In this document: piece by piece, positions 38,075-46,467 of the stretch
Position numbering within the stretch: position 1 is the first letter of the stretch
Layout: every line of letters begins with the position of its first letter
NCBI GenBank assembly: GCA_965229445.1
Contig: OZ245876.1
Span: 2,170,001-2,234,000 of the forward strand
Direction: 5' to 3'
Length of the DNA: 64,000 nucleotides
Source of the DNA: Owenweeksia sp965229445
Lineage (GTDB): Bacteria; Bacteroidota; Bacteroidia; Flavobacteriales; Schleiferiaceae
Notes under the pieces: model-generated
What the model saw: only the letters and a program-made list of their open reading frames with translations
What the model was told of the DNA's origin: nothing
Databases searched by the model: none
Made by a program: the position numbers and the translations under genes

Positions 38075-38856
38075 TAAGGTAGTTAGTTCCATCAACCTGG
38101 CACTCTAAATTTAAGGAAAGACAACTAATGAACCTGAAATAGGCCTCATCTCCTCCTCGATAAACTAAAGGGTAGTCACTCTAGGTGACAGTCGTTAACA
38201 TGCTTGCTGGTACTAAGTACCCAGTACTCATTGGCAAGTATCTATTACCAGTTACACAGTACTATTCACCCCGTAGAACGGGGCAAACTTTTAGTTTTTA
38301 GTTGCTAGCTACCTGCAAGCAAAAGAATTGTTGAGGGCATATCGTCACTCAGACCAGGCTTTGTTAGAGAGGGGCTAAAGCTTGCTTTAAGGTACTGAAC
38401 GACACAACGCCTGTCTGAAGGTAACTCTTACCGCATTTACTTTCTACTTATACTTGATAAACAGGGCATTTTGACCAATGAAATAGGCGGTTGAATACAT
38501 CGGCCTCATTTATGAAAGCACGAGTTTCAAAGTCAAGCCTTAGGGAGACCGAGAAGTCCGCCTCAGGCGGAATCACTCGGCCGAACTTGGGCTTGACAAA
38601 GAAAGCCGGGCTTGAGGAAATGCAGCCTTGACCTTTTGGTTCGTTTTGGGTCAAGCCAAAATGAACAAGAAAAAAAAGGCCTGCAGATAACAATGGCTCA
38701 ACCCTTCCCTTCTCCTACGCTTAGAAAAATCTTTATCTTTAGTTCAAACTTAATCTATATGTACAACTCTTAGCTAAAAAGCCGGGCTGCTGGCTTAGCC
38801 TAACGTTGTTAGTTTAAACTTCTATCTTTTCCCCTTTAGTTTTTCACTCTCAAAGC
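38075..38856. other. Spacer with no gene; bacterial repeat in its right half
   Basis: The left half (38075-38300) resembles the AT-rich island and holds no gene. A CCCCGTAGAACGGGG hairpin lies at 38270-38284. The right half (38500-38680) contains CCGCCTCAGGCGG and a GC-richer stretch with GGTTCGTTTTGGGTCAAGCC, of the kind found between Bacteroidota genes. The change of character falls between about 38.28 and 38.45 kb and may mark the island edge. The open frame at 38448-38693 on the minus strand lies in the repeat and is rejected. Confidence 0.45.
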
Positions 38857-39549
38857 ATGTTTCATTCCATACTATTAAGTTTCTTGTTCCTTGTAACGCC
38901 CACCAACCCAAGCGTGCATATTTATGGCGCCCTGGCCAATATTATGCATCACAACAATATGATTCGTGAAGTAGAGCTATCCCACCTTGATTCCAACAAA
39001 TTATACGCACTGGGTGCATTGGAAAACCTGAAAGGAGAGATATTAATTCTAAATGGCAAAGCCTACATTTCTTCGGTTGTAAATGATCAGTTGGTAATTG
39101 ACGACAGCTATAATCATGCTGCTACCCTTCTCGTTGCCAGCTATGTAGAGCGTTGGGACTCCGTATTGATCTCTGAGAATCTGGAAAACAAGGAAGCTTT
39201 GCAGGCCTTTGTGGAGGAAGCTGCTTCCGAGAAAGGGTTGAACACAGAGAAACCCTTCCCTTTTCTGCTAAAAGGAAAATTTTCGCAAGTGGATTGGCAC
39301 GTGATCAACTGGCCAGATGGTGACGCGGAACACAGCCATGAGAAGCACCGAAACTCTGGTTTACAGAACTGTTTAAAAAATCAGAGTGCTACTGTTTTGG
39401 GTTTTTTTTCCAAAAATCACGCTGGAGTATTTACTCATCATAATTCAAGGCTGCACATGCATGTCTATTCTGAGAATCAGCAAATTGCCGGACATGTGGA
39501 TCAACTCACCGCCAAGAAAAAGATTTGGCTCTATCTTCCGGTACACTGA
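38857..39549 (+). CDS. Alpha-acetolactate decarboxylase homologue (BudA-like)
   Basis: A 230-residue protein starting with a short hydrophobic stretch (MFHSILLSFLFLVTP), which may be an export signal, unusual for cytosolic BudA. The family signature is strong: YGALANIMHH near the start, LYALGALENLKGEILILNG near 49-67 (Glu61), and GFFSKNHAGVFTHHNSRLHMHV with Zn ligands H200 and H202 and, 11 residues on, H213. This is the same HxH-x10-H spacing as in acetolactate decarboxylase. The known reaction is (S)-2-acetolactate to (R)-acetoin. No acetolactate synthase gene is adjacent. The reaction is inferred from the kept zinc ligands. Confidence 0.85.
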   Translation: MFHSILLSFLFLVTPTNPSVHIYGALANIMHHNNMIREVELSHLDSNKLYALGALENLKGEILILNGKAYISSVVNDQLVIDDSYNHAATLLVASYVERWDSVLISENLENKEALQAFVEEAASEKGLNTEKPFPFLLKGKFSQVDWHVINWPDGDAEHSHEKHRNSGLQNCLKNQSATVLGFFSKNHAGVFTHHNSRLHMHVYSENQQIAGHVDQLTAKKKIWLYLPVH

Positions 39550-39709
39550 AGCATGCCCTATTGTTCTGACCCAGACCAATACCAAGGGCAGCATGTGAGT
39601 GCATTGTTTGTTCAATGACCATAGCTATTCACAACTTTCACCCTGGGTTGCAGTATGAATAGCATGGCAAGAACCATTCCCCCCAATTACCTCACAATAT
39701 TTCAATCCA

Positions 39710-40516
39710 TTACCTGCCTATGATAAGCTTGGTAAGAGGTATTCCTTGTTGCGTAGCAATTAGATATACGCCCGGACTTAAATCACCACAGGGAATTGGT
39801 TGATTAAAAGCCACTTCTTTGGAGTCAAGTCTTTTACCTTGAAGATCAAACAGCACTATGCTTCCGGAATATTCTAGATAGAAGTAATCCTTCGCCGGAA
39901 CTGGAAATAGTCCCGTTTGTCTTTGAAATTCTGTTTGGCCAATACCTGATTTCCGAATCTCGCCATAGTTGCTATCCGGAATAACATCTGATGGCCCGGC
40001 TCCACCGGGAGCAATGTCAAAAGAGCCGGTAAAGGCAATGAGATTAAATTCGGTTTTGCCGCCCAGGTCTGACAAGCTAATGCCAAGGGTCACTGAATAT
40101 TGATCGCTGGTGTCCACCATAATGTTGGCATTCCAGATTCCTGATTGTGCATCATAAGTATCGACATATACACCCGGAAAAAATCCGTTTTGATACACGT
40201 AGAGGATCAAGTCATACTTCATGCTAAGATTGGGCGAGCCACTCACCAGATTATTCTGTGGTGCTGCTGCTCCATCGTTGGGATTAAGGTTGGTATCCAA
40301 AGCTACGGCATACCCGAAATCCCCACCTCTGGCGTTGTAATGATTAAGGCGTATATAGATACTATCCTCCCCGGCGCTATAACGGAAATTCAGACTCTGT
40401 GCATCCGTATTGAAAGCGTGATCATCGCCGTTTTTATCCGATGCGATATTGGTCCAGCTTTGGGCACTTATCTGCATACAGCCTATCAGGAGAAGGCTTA
40501 GCAAAGTTGTTTTCAT
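39710..40516 (-). CDS. T9SS-secreted protein, N-terminal domain unknown
   Basis: A 268-residue protein with a signal peptide (ending ISAQ, about residue 19) and a C-terminal Por/T9SS sorting domain (about 198-268, LFPVPAKDYFYLEYSG, VLFDLQGKRL, LSPGVYLIAT, with a Lys-rich end KLIIGR). The middle part (WTNIASDKNGDD...YIRLNHYNARGGDFGYAVALDTNLNPNDGA, in parts) resembles a carbohydrate-binding-like or DOMON-type beta sandwich but is not firmly recognised. It is exported through T9SS and displayed or released at the surface. It converges on the BudA-like gene across a 160-bp spacer. Confidence 0.7.
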   Translation of the reverse strand: MKTTLLSLLLIGCMQISAQSWTNIASDKNGDDHAFNTDAQSLNFRYSAGEDSIYIRLNHYNARGGDFGYAVALDTNLNPNDGAAAPQNNLVSGSPNLSMKYDLILYVYQNGFFPGVYVDTYDAQSGIWNANIMVDTSDQYSVTLGISLSDLGGKTEFNLIAFTGSFDIAPGGAGPSDVIPDSNYGEIRKSGIGQTEFQRQTGLFPVPAKDYFYLEYSGSIVLFDLQGKRLDSKEVAFNQPIPCGDLSPGVYLIATQQGIPLTKLIIGR

Positions 40517-40788
40517 TCTTCTATGTTTTAGTTATTCCAGTATAGATGCAAACATTAGTTAATTGGTTGCCTAAAAACATACTCATTAATCAACATTAAC
40601 ATAATTTTTAACGTATCAACCTCAGCCAATCTCCAGCATTAGGCCTTCTTTTGGTTCAAATATGAAATTCAGAACCTACAGTTGAGATTCCGCACCTGTG
40701 TGAAAAATCAAGCACTCACCTTTGCCTCAGTTATTCTAACCTAGCTGTTTAAAGGCACAGATCAACCTAAGATTCAGAAAGAATCCAC

Positions 40789-40956
40789 ATGAAAAACGCT
40801 ATGAAACAATTTAAGTTAGCCTGGGAATTTGCCTTTGGTGCGGCCTTTGACGCAATCCTGGGCATTGAACGGGATCAGCTACCCAAAGATATTTCTCTGG
40901 TGATTGCCAACAGGGTGGGAATTGAATACGCAATTCAACAAAAAGAATCTAAATAA
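40789..40956 (+). CDS. Small protein, 55 residues, unknown
   Basis: An ATG at 40789 opens 55 codons ending TAA at 40954-40956. The product begins MKNAMKQFKLAWEFAFGAA and contains an amphipathic, Phe/Ala-rich helix followed by a polar part (GIERDQLPKDIS). It lies 17 bp before the alternative upstream start of the subtilase gene and is in the same orientation, so the two may be co-transcribed. Codon use looks normal for this region. No family was recognised. Confidence 0.45.
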   Translation: MKNAMKQFKLAWEFAFGAAFDAILGIERDQLPKDISLVIANRVGIEYAIQQKESK

Positions 40957-41012
40957 GACAACTCATCAACAATATGCCAGTCTCAAATCTTACTATCGCC
41001 AAAAATTTGTTC

Positions 41013-42590
41013 ATGAAAAAGTGCATCTATTTAGTAACGGGGCTTTTGTTTTGCCTGAGTCTAAAAGGCCAAAATCAATCTGAATTTAGAGTTTACCTAA
41101 AAGATAAAGGCTCTAGCCAGCAATTGCTAAAAACTCCGGAAAGCTTTCTAACAAGCGCTGCACTTAACAGGAGAGCTTTACAGAACATACCTCTAACTGA
41201 AAGTGATTTACCACTCGCGAAAGAATACATACAAGCCCTGAAAGAATTGGGCGCTATACCACTGGCCCATTCAAAGTGGCTGAACTATATTTACGTCAGT
41301 CACCCACTTCCCCAATCAATTGCATCTCTACCCTTTGTAAAACGCATTGAATTTCCTCAAAGACATCAAAGTTATTTGTGTGGAATTCATTCTGGTGATA
41401 CTCTCAATTACGGCTTTGCGCGAGGTCAAATTGAAATGTTGAATGGTCAGTTACTGCATCAGGAAGGTCATACAGGTACAGGCATTACAATAGCAGTAAT
41501 TGATGCCGGATATGAAGGTTTTCTGCAAAGTTCTGCTTTTGATAGCCTACGAATTTCTCAGCGGCTTATGGGTACTTTCAACTACATAACCAATGATACC
41601 AATGTGTTTGTAGGGTGGGATAGCCATGGTACGAGCGTACTTTCCATAATGGCGGCTAATCTTGCAGATACCATGATCGGCACCGCCCCTGACGCGAATT
41701 ATTGGTTGTTTACTACTGAAAATGTATATCAGGAAACTCCTATTGAAATGGACCATTGGGTAATGGCTGCTGAATTTGCGGACAGTGTTGGCGCCCATGT
41801 TATCAACACCTCACTTTCTTATCAAACTTTTGACAATCCACAGGATGATTACAGCTACAATGATATGGACGGGAATACTACCATAATTACCAAAGCTGCT
41901 GATTTAGCTGCTGCAAAGGGTATGTTGGTAGTAGCCGGTGCCGGAAATGAAGGCGGTACATCCCAACCGCATATTGCGGCTCCGGCTGATGGTGATTCAG
42001 TGCTTGCTGTAGGTGCGGTAAGCTGGCAAGGGGCCTATGCCTGGCTTTCAAGCATTGGCCCAAGCTTTGACAAACGCGTAAAACCAGATGTTATGGCACA
42101 GGGTTCGCCTACGACACTAATTGACGCTACAGGAAATTTCAATGCGGATTTTGGCACTTCCTTCGCCGCCCCTCTGATTGCAGGCTTAGCGGCTTGTTTA
42201 ATTGAAGCTTATCCTGCAAAGCACAGTGAGGAAATTGCCGGGTATATTCGTAATTCCGCACATCTATTTACCAGCCCAAACGATTCTATGGGATACGGTA
42301 TCCCCGACTTTCAGTTGGCTCTTAGTCTTAGCACACCTGAATATTTAGTTCAGGAAACGGAGTATATCCTCTACCCTAACCCCGTAAAAGATCACATCAT
42401 TATAGATGCTAAAACGAAGAAAAACTGGAAGGCTGAACTTCGCATATTTGATTTAAGTGGTAAATGCGTTTTACAGCAAGACATTGAAGCTTACGATGCC
42501 TACCGCGTTAACCTAAGTTTGAAAGAAGGCAGTTACATCATACAACTGTCAGGTGATATAAATGGTGTTTATCAATTTCAGAGTTGGTAA
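41013..42590 (+). CDS. S8 subtilisin-like serine protease, T9SS-secreted
   Basis: A 525-residue protein if started at the ATG 41013, which gives a proper signal peptide (MKKCIYLVTGLLFCLSLKGQ). An earlier in-frame ATG at 40974 adds 13 residues that would hide the signal. Counted from 41013, the catalytic triad is D164 (AVIDAGYEG), H205 (DSHGTS) and S383 (FGTSFAAP), with the oxyanion Asn in AGAGNEG. An inhibitor-I9-like propeptide region precedes it, and a T9SS C-terminal domain (YILYPNPVKDH, IFDLSGKCV, LKEGSYIIQL) ends the protein. It is a secreted endopeptidase. The 3' flank contains the remnant regulator. Confidence 0.9.
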   Translation: MKKCIYLVTGLLFCLSLKGQNQSEFRVYLKDKGSSQQLLKTPESFLTSAALNRRALQNIPLTESDLPLAKEYIQALKELGAIPLAHSKWLNYIYVSHPLPQSIASLPFVKRIEFPQRHQSYLCGIHSGDTLNYGFARGQIEMLNGQLLHQEGHTGTGITIAVIDAGYEGFLQSSAFDSLRISQRLMGTFNYITNDTNVFVGWDSHGTSVLSIMAANLADTMIGTAPDANYWLFTTENVYQETPIEMDHWVMAAEFADSVGAHVINTSLSYQTFDNPQDDYSYNDMDGNTTIITKAADLAAAKGMLVVAGAGNEGGTSQPHIAAPADGDSVLAVGAVSWQGAYAWLSSIGPSFDKRVKPDVMAQGSPTTLIDATGNFNADFGTSFAAPLIAGLAACLIEAYPAKHSEEIAGYIRNSAHLFTSPNDSMGYGIPDFQLALSLSTPEYLVQETEYILYPNPVKDHIIIDAKTKKNWKAELRIFDLSGKCVLQQDIEAYDAYRVNLSLKEGSYIIQLSGDINGVYQFQSW

Positions 42591-42680
42591 TTATGCGTGG
42601 CGCATTCATCTTTCTATCGACCTGATTCACGATCATTACCAGTTCTTGGGTTGGTATAGTATGCATTGTTCTTTGCCCCT

Positions 42681-42893
42681 ATTTCCAGTTTTAAAAATGA
42701 GTAGGCTATCTTGCAATTCCTAACTGCCACAATGCCAGCCACTACCATAGCTTTACTGCCTTTCTTAAATATGAGTTCCTATGCGGAGAACGAGTATTTC
42801 AGTGATGGTAGAACTGAGAAATTCCTAAAGTTCTTGGCCAATATTGATGTGCTTGTAGTTCTCTTGTTCTCCAATTTACCAGCTTCTGAGTAA
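42681..42893 (+). pseudogene. 5' remnant of a TolB-like/TPR/AraC regulator gene
   Basis: From ATG 42732 the frame encodes 53 codons: MPATTIALLPFLNMSS, then ENEYFSDGRTEK, closely matching the start of the intact regulator at 49271 (MPATSIAVLPFVNMSS, ENEYFSDGITEE). Similarity fades after about residue 40 and a stop follows at 42891-42893. The similarity extends upstream: both copies share AAAATGAG and GGCTATCTTGCA (TATCTTG at 42707-42713 here, 49246-49252 in the intact copy), so the promoter was duplicated too. The downstream TonB receptor starts 10 bp after the stop. The matching 3' remnant lies beyond that receptor. Confidence 0.85.
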
Positions 42894-42903
42894 TTTAGTA
42901 CAA

Positions 42904-45450
42904 TTGAAGAATTTATTAAATAAGTGTGATATAAGGTCGAAATTATTCTGGATTGTAGTCTTCATCTTTTTTGGGCAATGCTTGTCGCATGAAAATGCTT
43001 TAGCTAATGTTCTGAAGGACAACCTGATTTACCAGGAAATGAATGATACCATTATCATTACAGCTAAACCTAAACAACAATCTAAGGGAACCAAATTAAA
43101 AATTCTAACGCAAACCATTCGTGGACAGGTAATAGATGAGGAGAGCAAATTACCGTTGGTTGGAGTGACAGTAGGTATTGAAGGCTCTTCTCCTCCTATT
43201 GGTGCTACCACTAATAATAATGGAAATTTCCGGATTGAAAAAGTGCCAGTCGGGCGCGTAAATCTAAAACTTTCACATATCGGTTATGAGCAAAAAATAA
43301 TTCCAAATATTGTGGTGAATTCGGCCAAGGAAGTGGTATTAAATCTTACCCTGCGTGAGTATGCTACAAAAATGGAGGAGGTGACCGTGGTAGCACGAAT
43401 GGACAAAGGAACTCCAGTCAATGACATGGCATTGGTTGACGCCAGATCAATCTCTCCTGAAGAATCAAACAGATATGCAAGACCTTTTAACGATCCTACC
43501 CGAATCCTGTCAAACTACGCAGGGATAGCTACAACTCAAGATGGAAGCAACGACATCATCGTTCGTGGTAATTCACCAAAATATATGCAATGGCGATTAG
43601 AGGGGATACAAATCACCAACCCAAACCATTTCGCCAATCAAAGTGGGATCGGTACGGGAGGCATCAGTGCACTCAATAACAATCTGCTGGCTACTTCAGA
43701 TTTTTACACTTCCGCATTCCCTGCTGAATATGGTGATGTATTGTCTGGCGTGTACGATATCAAATTAAGATCTGGAAACAATGAACGCTTTGAAGGGGTG
43801 TTTGGAGTGGGCATTATGGGTACAGACATTACCCTGGAAGGCCCACTCAAAGAGGGCTATACCGGCTCTTTCCTGGTCAACTACCGTTACTCCACTATCA
43901 CGCTGATGAGCAACCTCGGCCTGCTGGACCGCAGTGGGGTTACTAATTTTCAAGATGGTGCATTCAAAATTATGCTGCCTTCTGATAAGCTAGGTACTTT
44001 CTCGATCTTTGGTTTAGGTGGTTATAGTGGGTTTGACTTAGAGAATATGTCGGGCATGGAAGCTATGGAGTCGCCTGGTCATAGCGCTCAATTGAGCACC
44101 CTGTCAAAAGATCATTCTACGAAAAGTTATCTTTTTAATACCGGCATCAATCACTCGATCTACCTAACCAAAAAGAGCTATCTCAATACTTCTGTAGTAT
44201 ACTCTACTGATGGTATCAATGATAATGTGCAAGCCAGATACACTCCTCCTGCTCCAGCTGAGGATTCACCTTACCAATATTTTGACGGAGACGTGAGTAA
44301 ATCAACCTACCGTGGAGCAATGACCTTTAATTATAAAATCAATATTCGGCATAAGCTACAGGCAGGATTTAAATATTCATATTTCAGCTATGACTATTTC
44401 CAGCAGCTTCAGAAAGATACTGTATCCGCCCCTAGATTGCTCGCTGATTTTCATGAGCAAATGAGCACGCTTAGGAATTTCATAAGCTGGAAATTTCAGG
44501 CATCCAGAAAGCTCACATTTATTACCGGCATTCAACAAATGAATGAACTCTACAATCAAAACCGAACACTAGAGCCGCGATTTGCCATGGATTGGGGGCT
44601 AACCCCCACCATTGATCTTATCCTTGGATATGGCAAGCACAGCACAATGGAAAGTGCTCATAACTATTTCGCAAAAGTACCGAATGACAATGGCATACTC
44701 ACAGAACCCAACCGCAATCTGGGGCTGCTGAAGGCAGACCATTATACGCTTGCGATAGAGAAGCGATTTAGGCCTGATTTAAAAGCAACATTGGGAGTCT
44801 ACTACCAGTGGCTATATGATTTACCTGTAGCCAAAGACACTAGCTATTATGCTACAATAAATGAAAGAATAGAATATGAATACGTGCATCTAGTCAATGA
44901 AGGGAAAGGCAAGAATTATGGAGTGGAGCTTACTATCGAGAAATTCTTTAACGACAGCTATTACTTCCTGATCAATATGTCGCTCTTTCAATCGAAGTAC
45001 AAAACCCTGGAAAACAGATGGCGAAACACACAATATAACAGCGAGTATATCGTCAACATATTAGCCGGGAAGGAATTTCTCGATCTTGGAAGAAAGGACA
45101 ATCAGGCACTCACTATTAATCTAAAAGTTTTTGTGGGCGGAGGAAGAAAAATAATACCGCTAAAAAGAGATGATCAAGGCCACCTAGATGTAGATCCAGC
45201 CAATGATCAATACTGGGACTATGACAAAGCCTATGAAACGTCCCTAGACAACCTGTATCAGATAGATCTCTCTGTGAGCTACAAATGGAATAAACAAAAA
45301 ACAACGCACGAATTGTACCTCAACATCTACGATATCACTAATGCCCTGGGAAGAATATCGGAGTATTACGATGACAGTGAACCTGATAACATCGGCTATG
45401 TCACACAGGTCGGATTTTTTCCTAATCTCATGTATAAGGTCTATTTCTGA
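42904..45450 (+). CDS. TonB-dependent receptor with carboxypeptidase-regulatory-like domain, TTG start
   Basis: An 848-residue outer-membrane receptor. The frame starts at TTG 42904, followed by a basic region and a hydrophobic signal-like stretch (LFWIVVFIFFGQCLS, about 14-28). A peptidase-regulatory-like beta domain follows at about 70-150 (GQVIDEESKLPLVGVTV, LKLSHIGYEQ), then the plug (VNDMALVDARSIS, NDIIVRGNSPKYMQWRLEGI) and a barrel ending in FFPNLMYKVYF. No ATG lies between the upstream stop and the TTG, and the next ATG (codon 47) would remove the signal. A partner SusD-like gene is absent. The gene sits exactly between the two halves of a broken regulator. Substrate unknown. Confidence 0.85.
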   Translation: MKNLLNKCDIRSKLFWIVVFIFFGQCLSHENALANVLKDNLIYQEMNDTIIITAKPKQQSKGTKLKILTQTIRGQVIDEESKLPLVGVTVGIEGSSPPIGATTNNNGNFRIEKVPVGRVNLKLSHIGYEQKIIPNIVVNSAKEVVLNLTLREYATKMEEVTVVARMDKGTPVNDMALVDARSISPEESNRYARPFNDPTRILSNYAGIATTQDGSNDIIVRGNSPKYMQWRLEGIQITNPNHFANQSGIGTGGISALNNNLLATSDFYTSAFPAEYGDVLSGVYDIKLRSGNNERFEGVFGVGIMGTDITLEGPLKEGYTGSFLVNYRYSTITLMSNLGLLDRSGVTNFQDGAFKIMLPSDKLGTFSIFGLGGYSGFDLENMSGMEAMESPGHSAQLSTLSKDHSTKSYLFNTGINHSIYLTKKSYLNTSVVYSTDGINDNVQARYTPPAPAEDSPYQYFDGDVSKSTYRGAMTFNYKINIRHKLQAGFKYSYFSYDYFQQLQKDTVSAPRLLADFHEQMSTLRNFISWKFQASRKLTFITGIQQMNELYNQNRTLEPRFAMDWGLTPTIDLILGYGKHSTMESAHNYFAKVPNDNGILTEPNRNLGLLKADHYTLAIEKRFRPDLKATLGVYYQWLYDLPVAKDTSYYATINERIEYEYVHLVNEGKGKNYGVELTIEKFFNDSYYFLINMSLFQSKYKTLENRWRNTQYNSEYIVNILAGKEFLDLGRKDNQALTINLKVFVGGGRKIIPLKRDDQGHLDVDPANDQYWDYDKAYETSLDNLYQIDLSVSYKWNKQKTTHELYLNIYDITNALGRISEYYDDSEPDNIGYVTQVGFFPNLMYKVYF

Positions 45451-45510
45451 GATGAACCAGCAGTGAGATACCGAAGACCAATTCAAATCATATCAGACAA
45501 AATCAACTTT

Positions 45511-45618
45511 ATGTTTGCGGCCCTGGCCCATGAAGCTGGCTTTAAGTCCAATACGGTGTTCAACACGTTTTTTAAAGAAAATGGAAGGGATGACACCGAA
45601 GGTCTGGTTGAAATCTAA
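45511..45618 (+). pseudogene. 3' remnant of the same AraC-type regulator gene
   Basis: The translation ALAHEAGFKSNTVFNTFFKE matches LAYESGFNSKTVFNTYFKKE at the end of the intact regulator at 49271-51055. After KE the frame shifts: MTPK.WLKS continues in another frame at DNA level (GGGATGACACCGAAGG and GGTTGAAATCTAAT against the intact copy). The remnant starts within about 60 bp of the TonB receptor stop and faint similarity may extend back to 45452. It covers the recognition helix of the AraC HTH domain, which is therefore dead. Confidence 0.85.
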
Positions 45619-45811
45619 TCAGGCTTAAGCCAGTTCAAAAGGTTATAAACCTCCCTATAAGTCCAGAATTACATTTCCGGACGATTCACCTTTCTTTCCA
45701 CGTCACTTTTGCACCATGAGCTTGACAAAGCGGAGTAGGAAAACCTAATCTCCCACAAAAAAAAACACTGAGAGGTGCTTTGTTGAGATTACAATTCAAA
45801 AAGAAAAAATC

Positions 45812-46378
45812 ATGAAAAAAACGGTATTCATTCTGACTTTGTGTGGACTAGCTTTAATCGGAAAATCTCAAAATACGAGTGTGGAAAAATCGACATTCGG
45901 TATACAAACCGGAGTTTTAGGACTCTGGGCATACAATGAAGCAAGGCTGACAAATACAATAGCACTAAGAACAGAGCTTGGTTTTGATCTTGGTATTTGG
46001 GAAACCACTTATTATGATGATTATGATTCTCCGTTTATCCTCACACCGGTGATAGTTATTGAGCCTAGGTTTTATCACAACTTCAAAAAACGCTACCAGA
46101 ATTCAAAGAGAATTGATGGAAATAGTGGCAATTTTATTGCCTTAAAAACTAGTTATCATCCAGAATGGGCTCTTTTCAATACTGATGATGCTCCGGTAGT
46201 AAGTGATTTCGCCATCATACCTACGTATGGAATTAGAAGAAATATAGGGGAACATTTCAATTTTGAAGCCGGAATTGGCGCAGGATATAGTTACACATTT
46301 GCTGAACGTGCAGGATATTCAAAAGACAAAAGTGGAATTGAGTTAAACATGCACTTGAGGATAGGGTATAGATTTTAA
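45812..46378 (+). CDS. Outer-membrane beta-barrel-like protein, unknown
   Basis: A 188-residue protein with a signal peptide (ending IGKSQ, about residue 20) and alternating aromatic/hydrophobic strands, ending NMHLRIGYRF; a terminal Phe is typical of outer-membrane barrels. No named family was recognised. It is followed by a lipoprotein serine hydrolase gene after 89 bp and is distantly similar to the OMP at 47505, with which it shares the ...IGYRF end and size. The pair looks like a duplicated cassette. A GTCACTTTTGCACC box lies about 110 bp upstream and might be a promoter. Confidence 0.7.
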   Translation: MKKTVFILTLCGLALIGKSQNTSVEKSTFGIQTGVLGLWAYNEARLTNTIALRTELGFDLGIWETTYYDDYDSPFILTPVIVIEPRFYHNFKKRYQNSKRIDGNSGNFIALKTSYHPEWALFNTDDAPVVSDFAIIPTYGIRRNIGEHFNFEAGIGAGYSYTFAERAGYSKDKSGIELNMHLRIGYRF

Positions 46379-46467
46379 AATAAATCTCAAAATGCTAAAT
46401 AATAGTGCTATTGAATGTATAACTCTTTACCACAATCATTATTCACAACGAGATTAAGACAGACGAT

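Noticed and set aside
38448..38693. Open frame on the minus strand
   Set aside because: It overlaps a GC-rich Bacteroidota intergenic repeat and has no start signal or family match.
42594..42606. Terminator ATGCG-TGG-CGCAT after the subtilase
   Set aside because: The stem is only 5 bp and no T-run follows.
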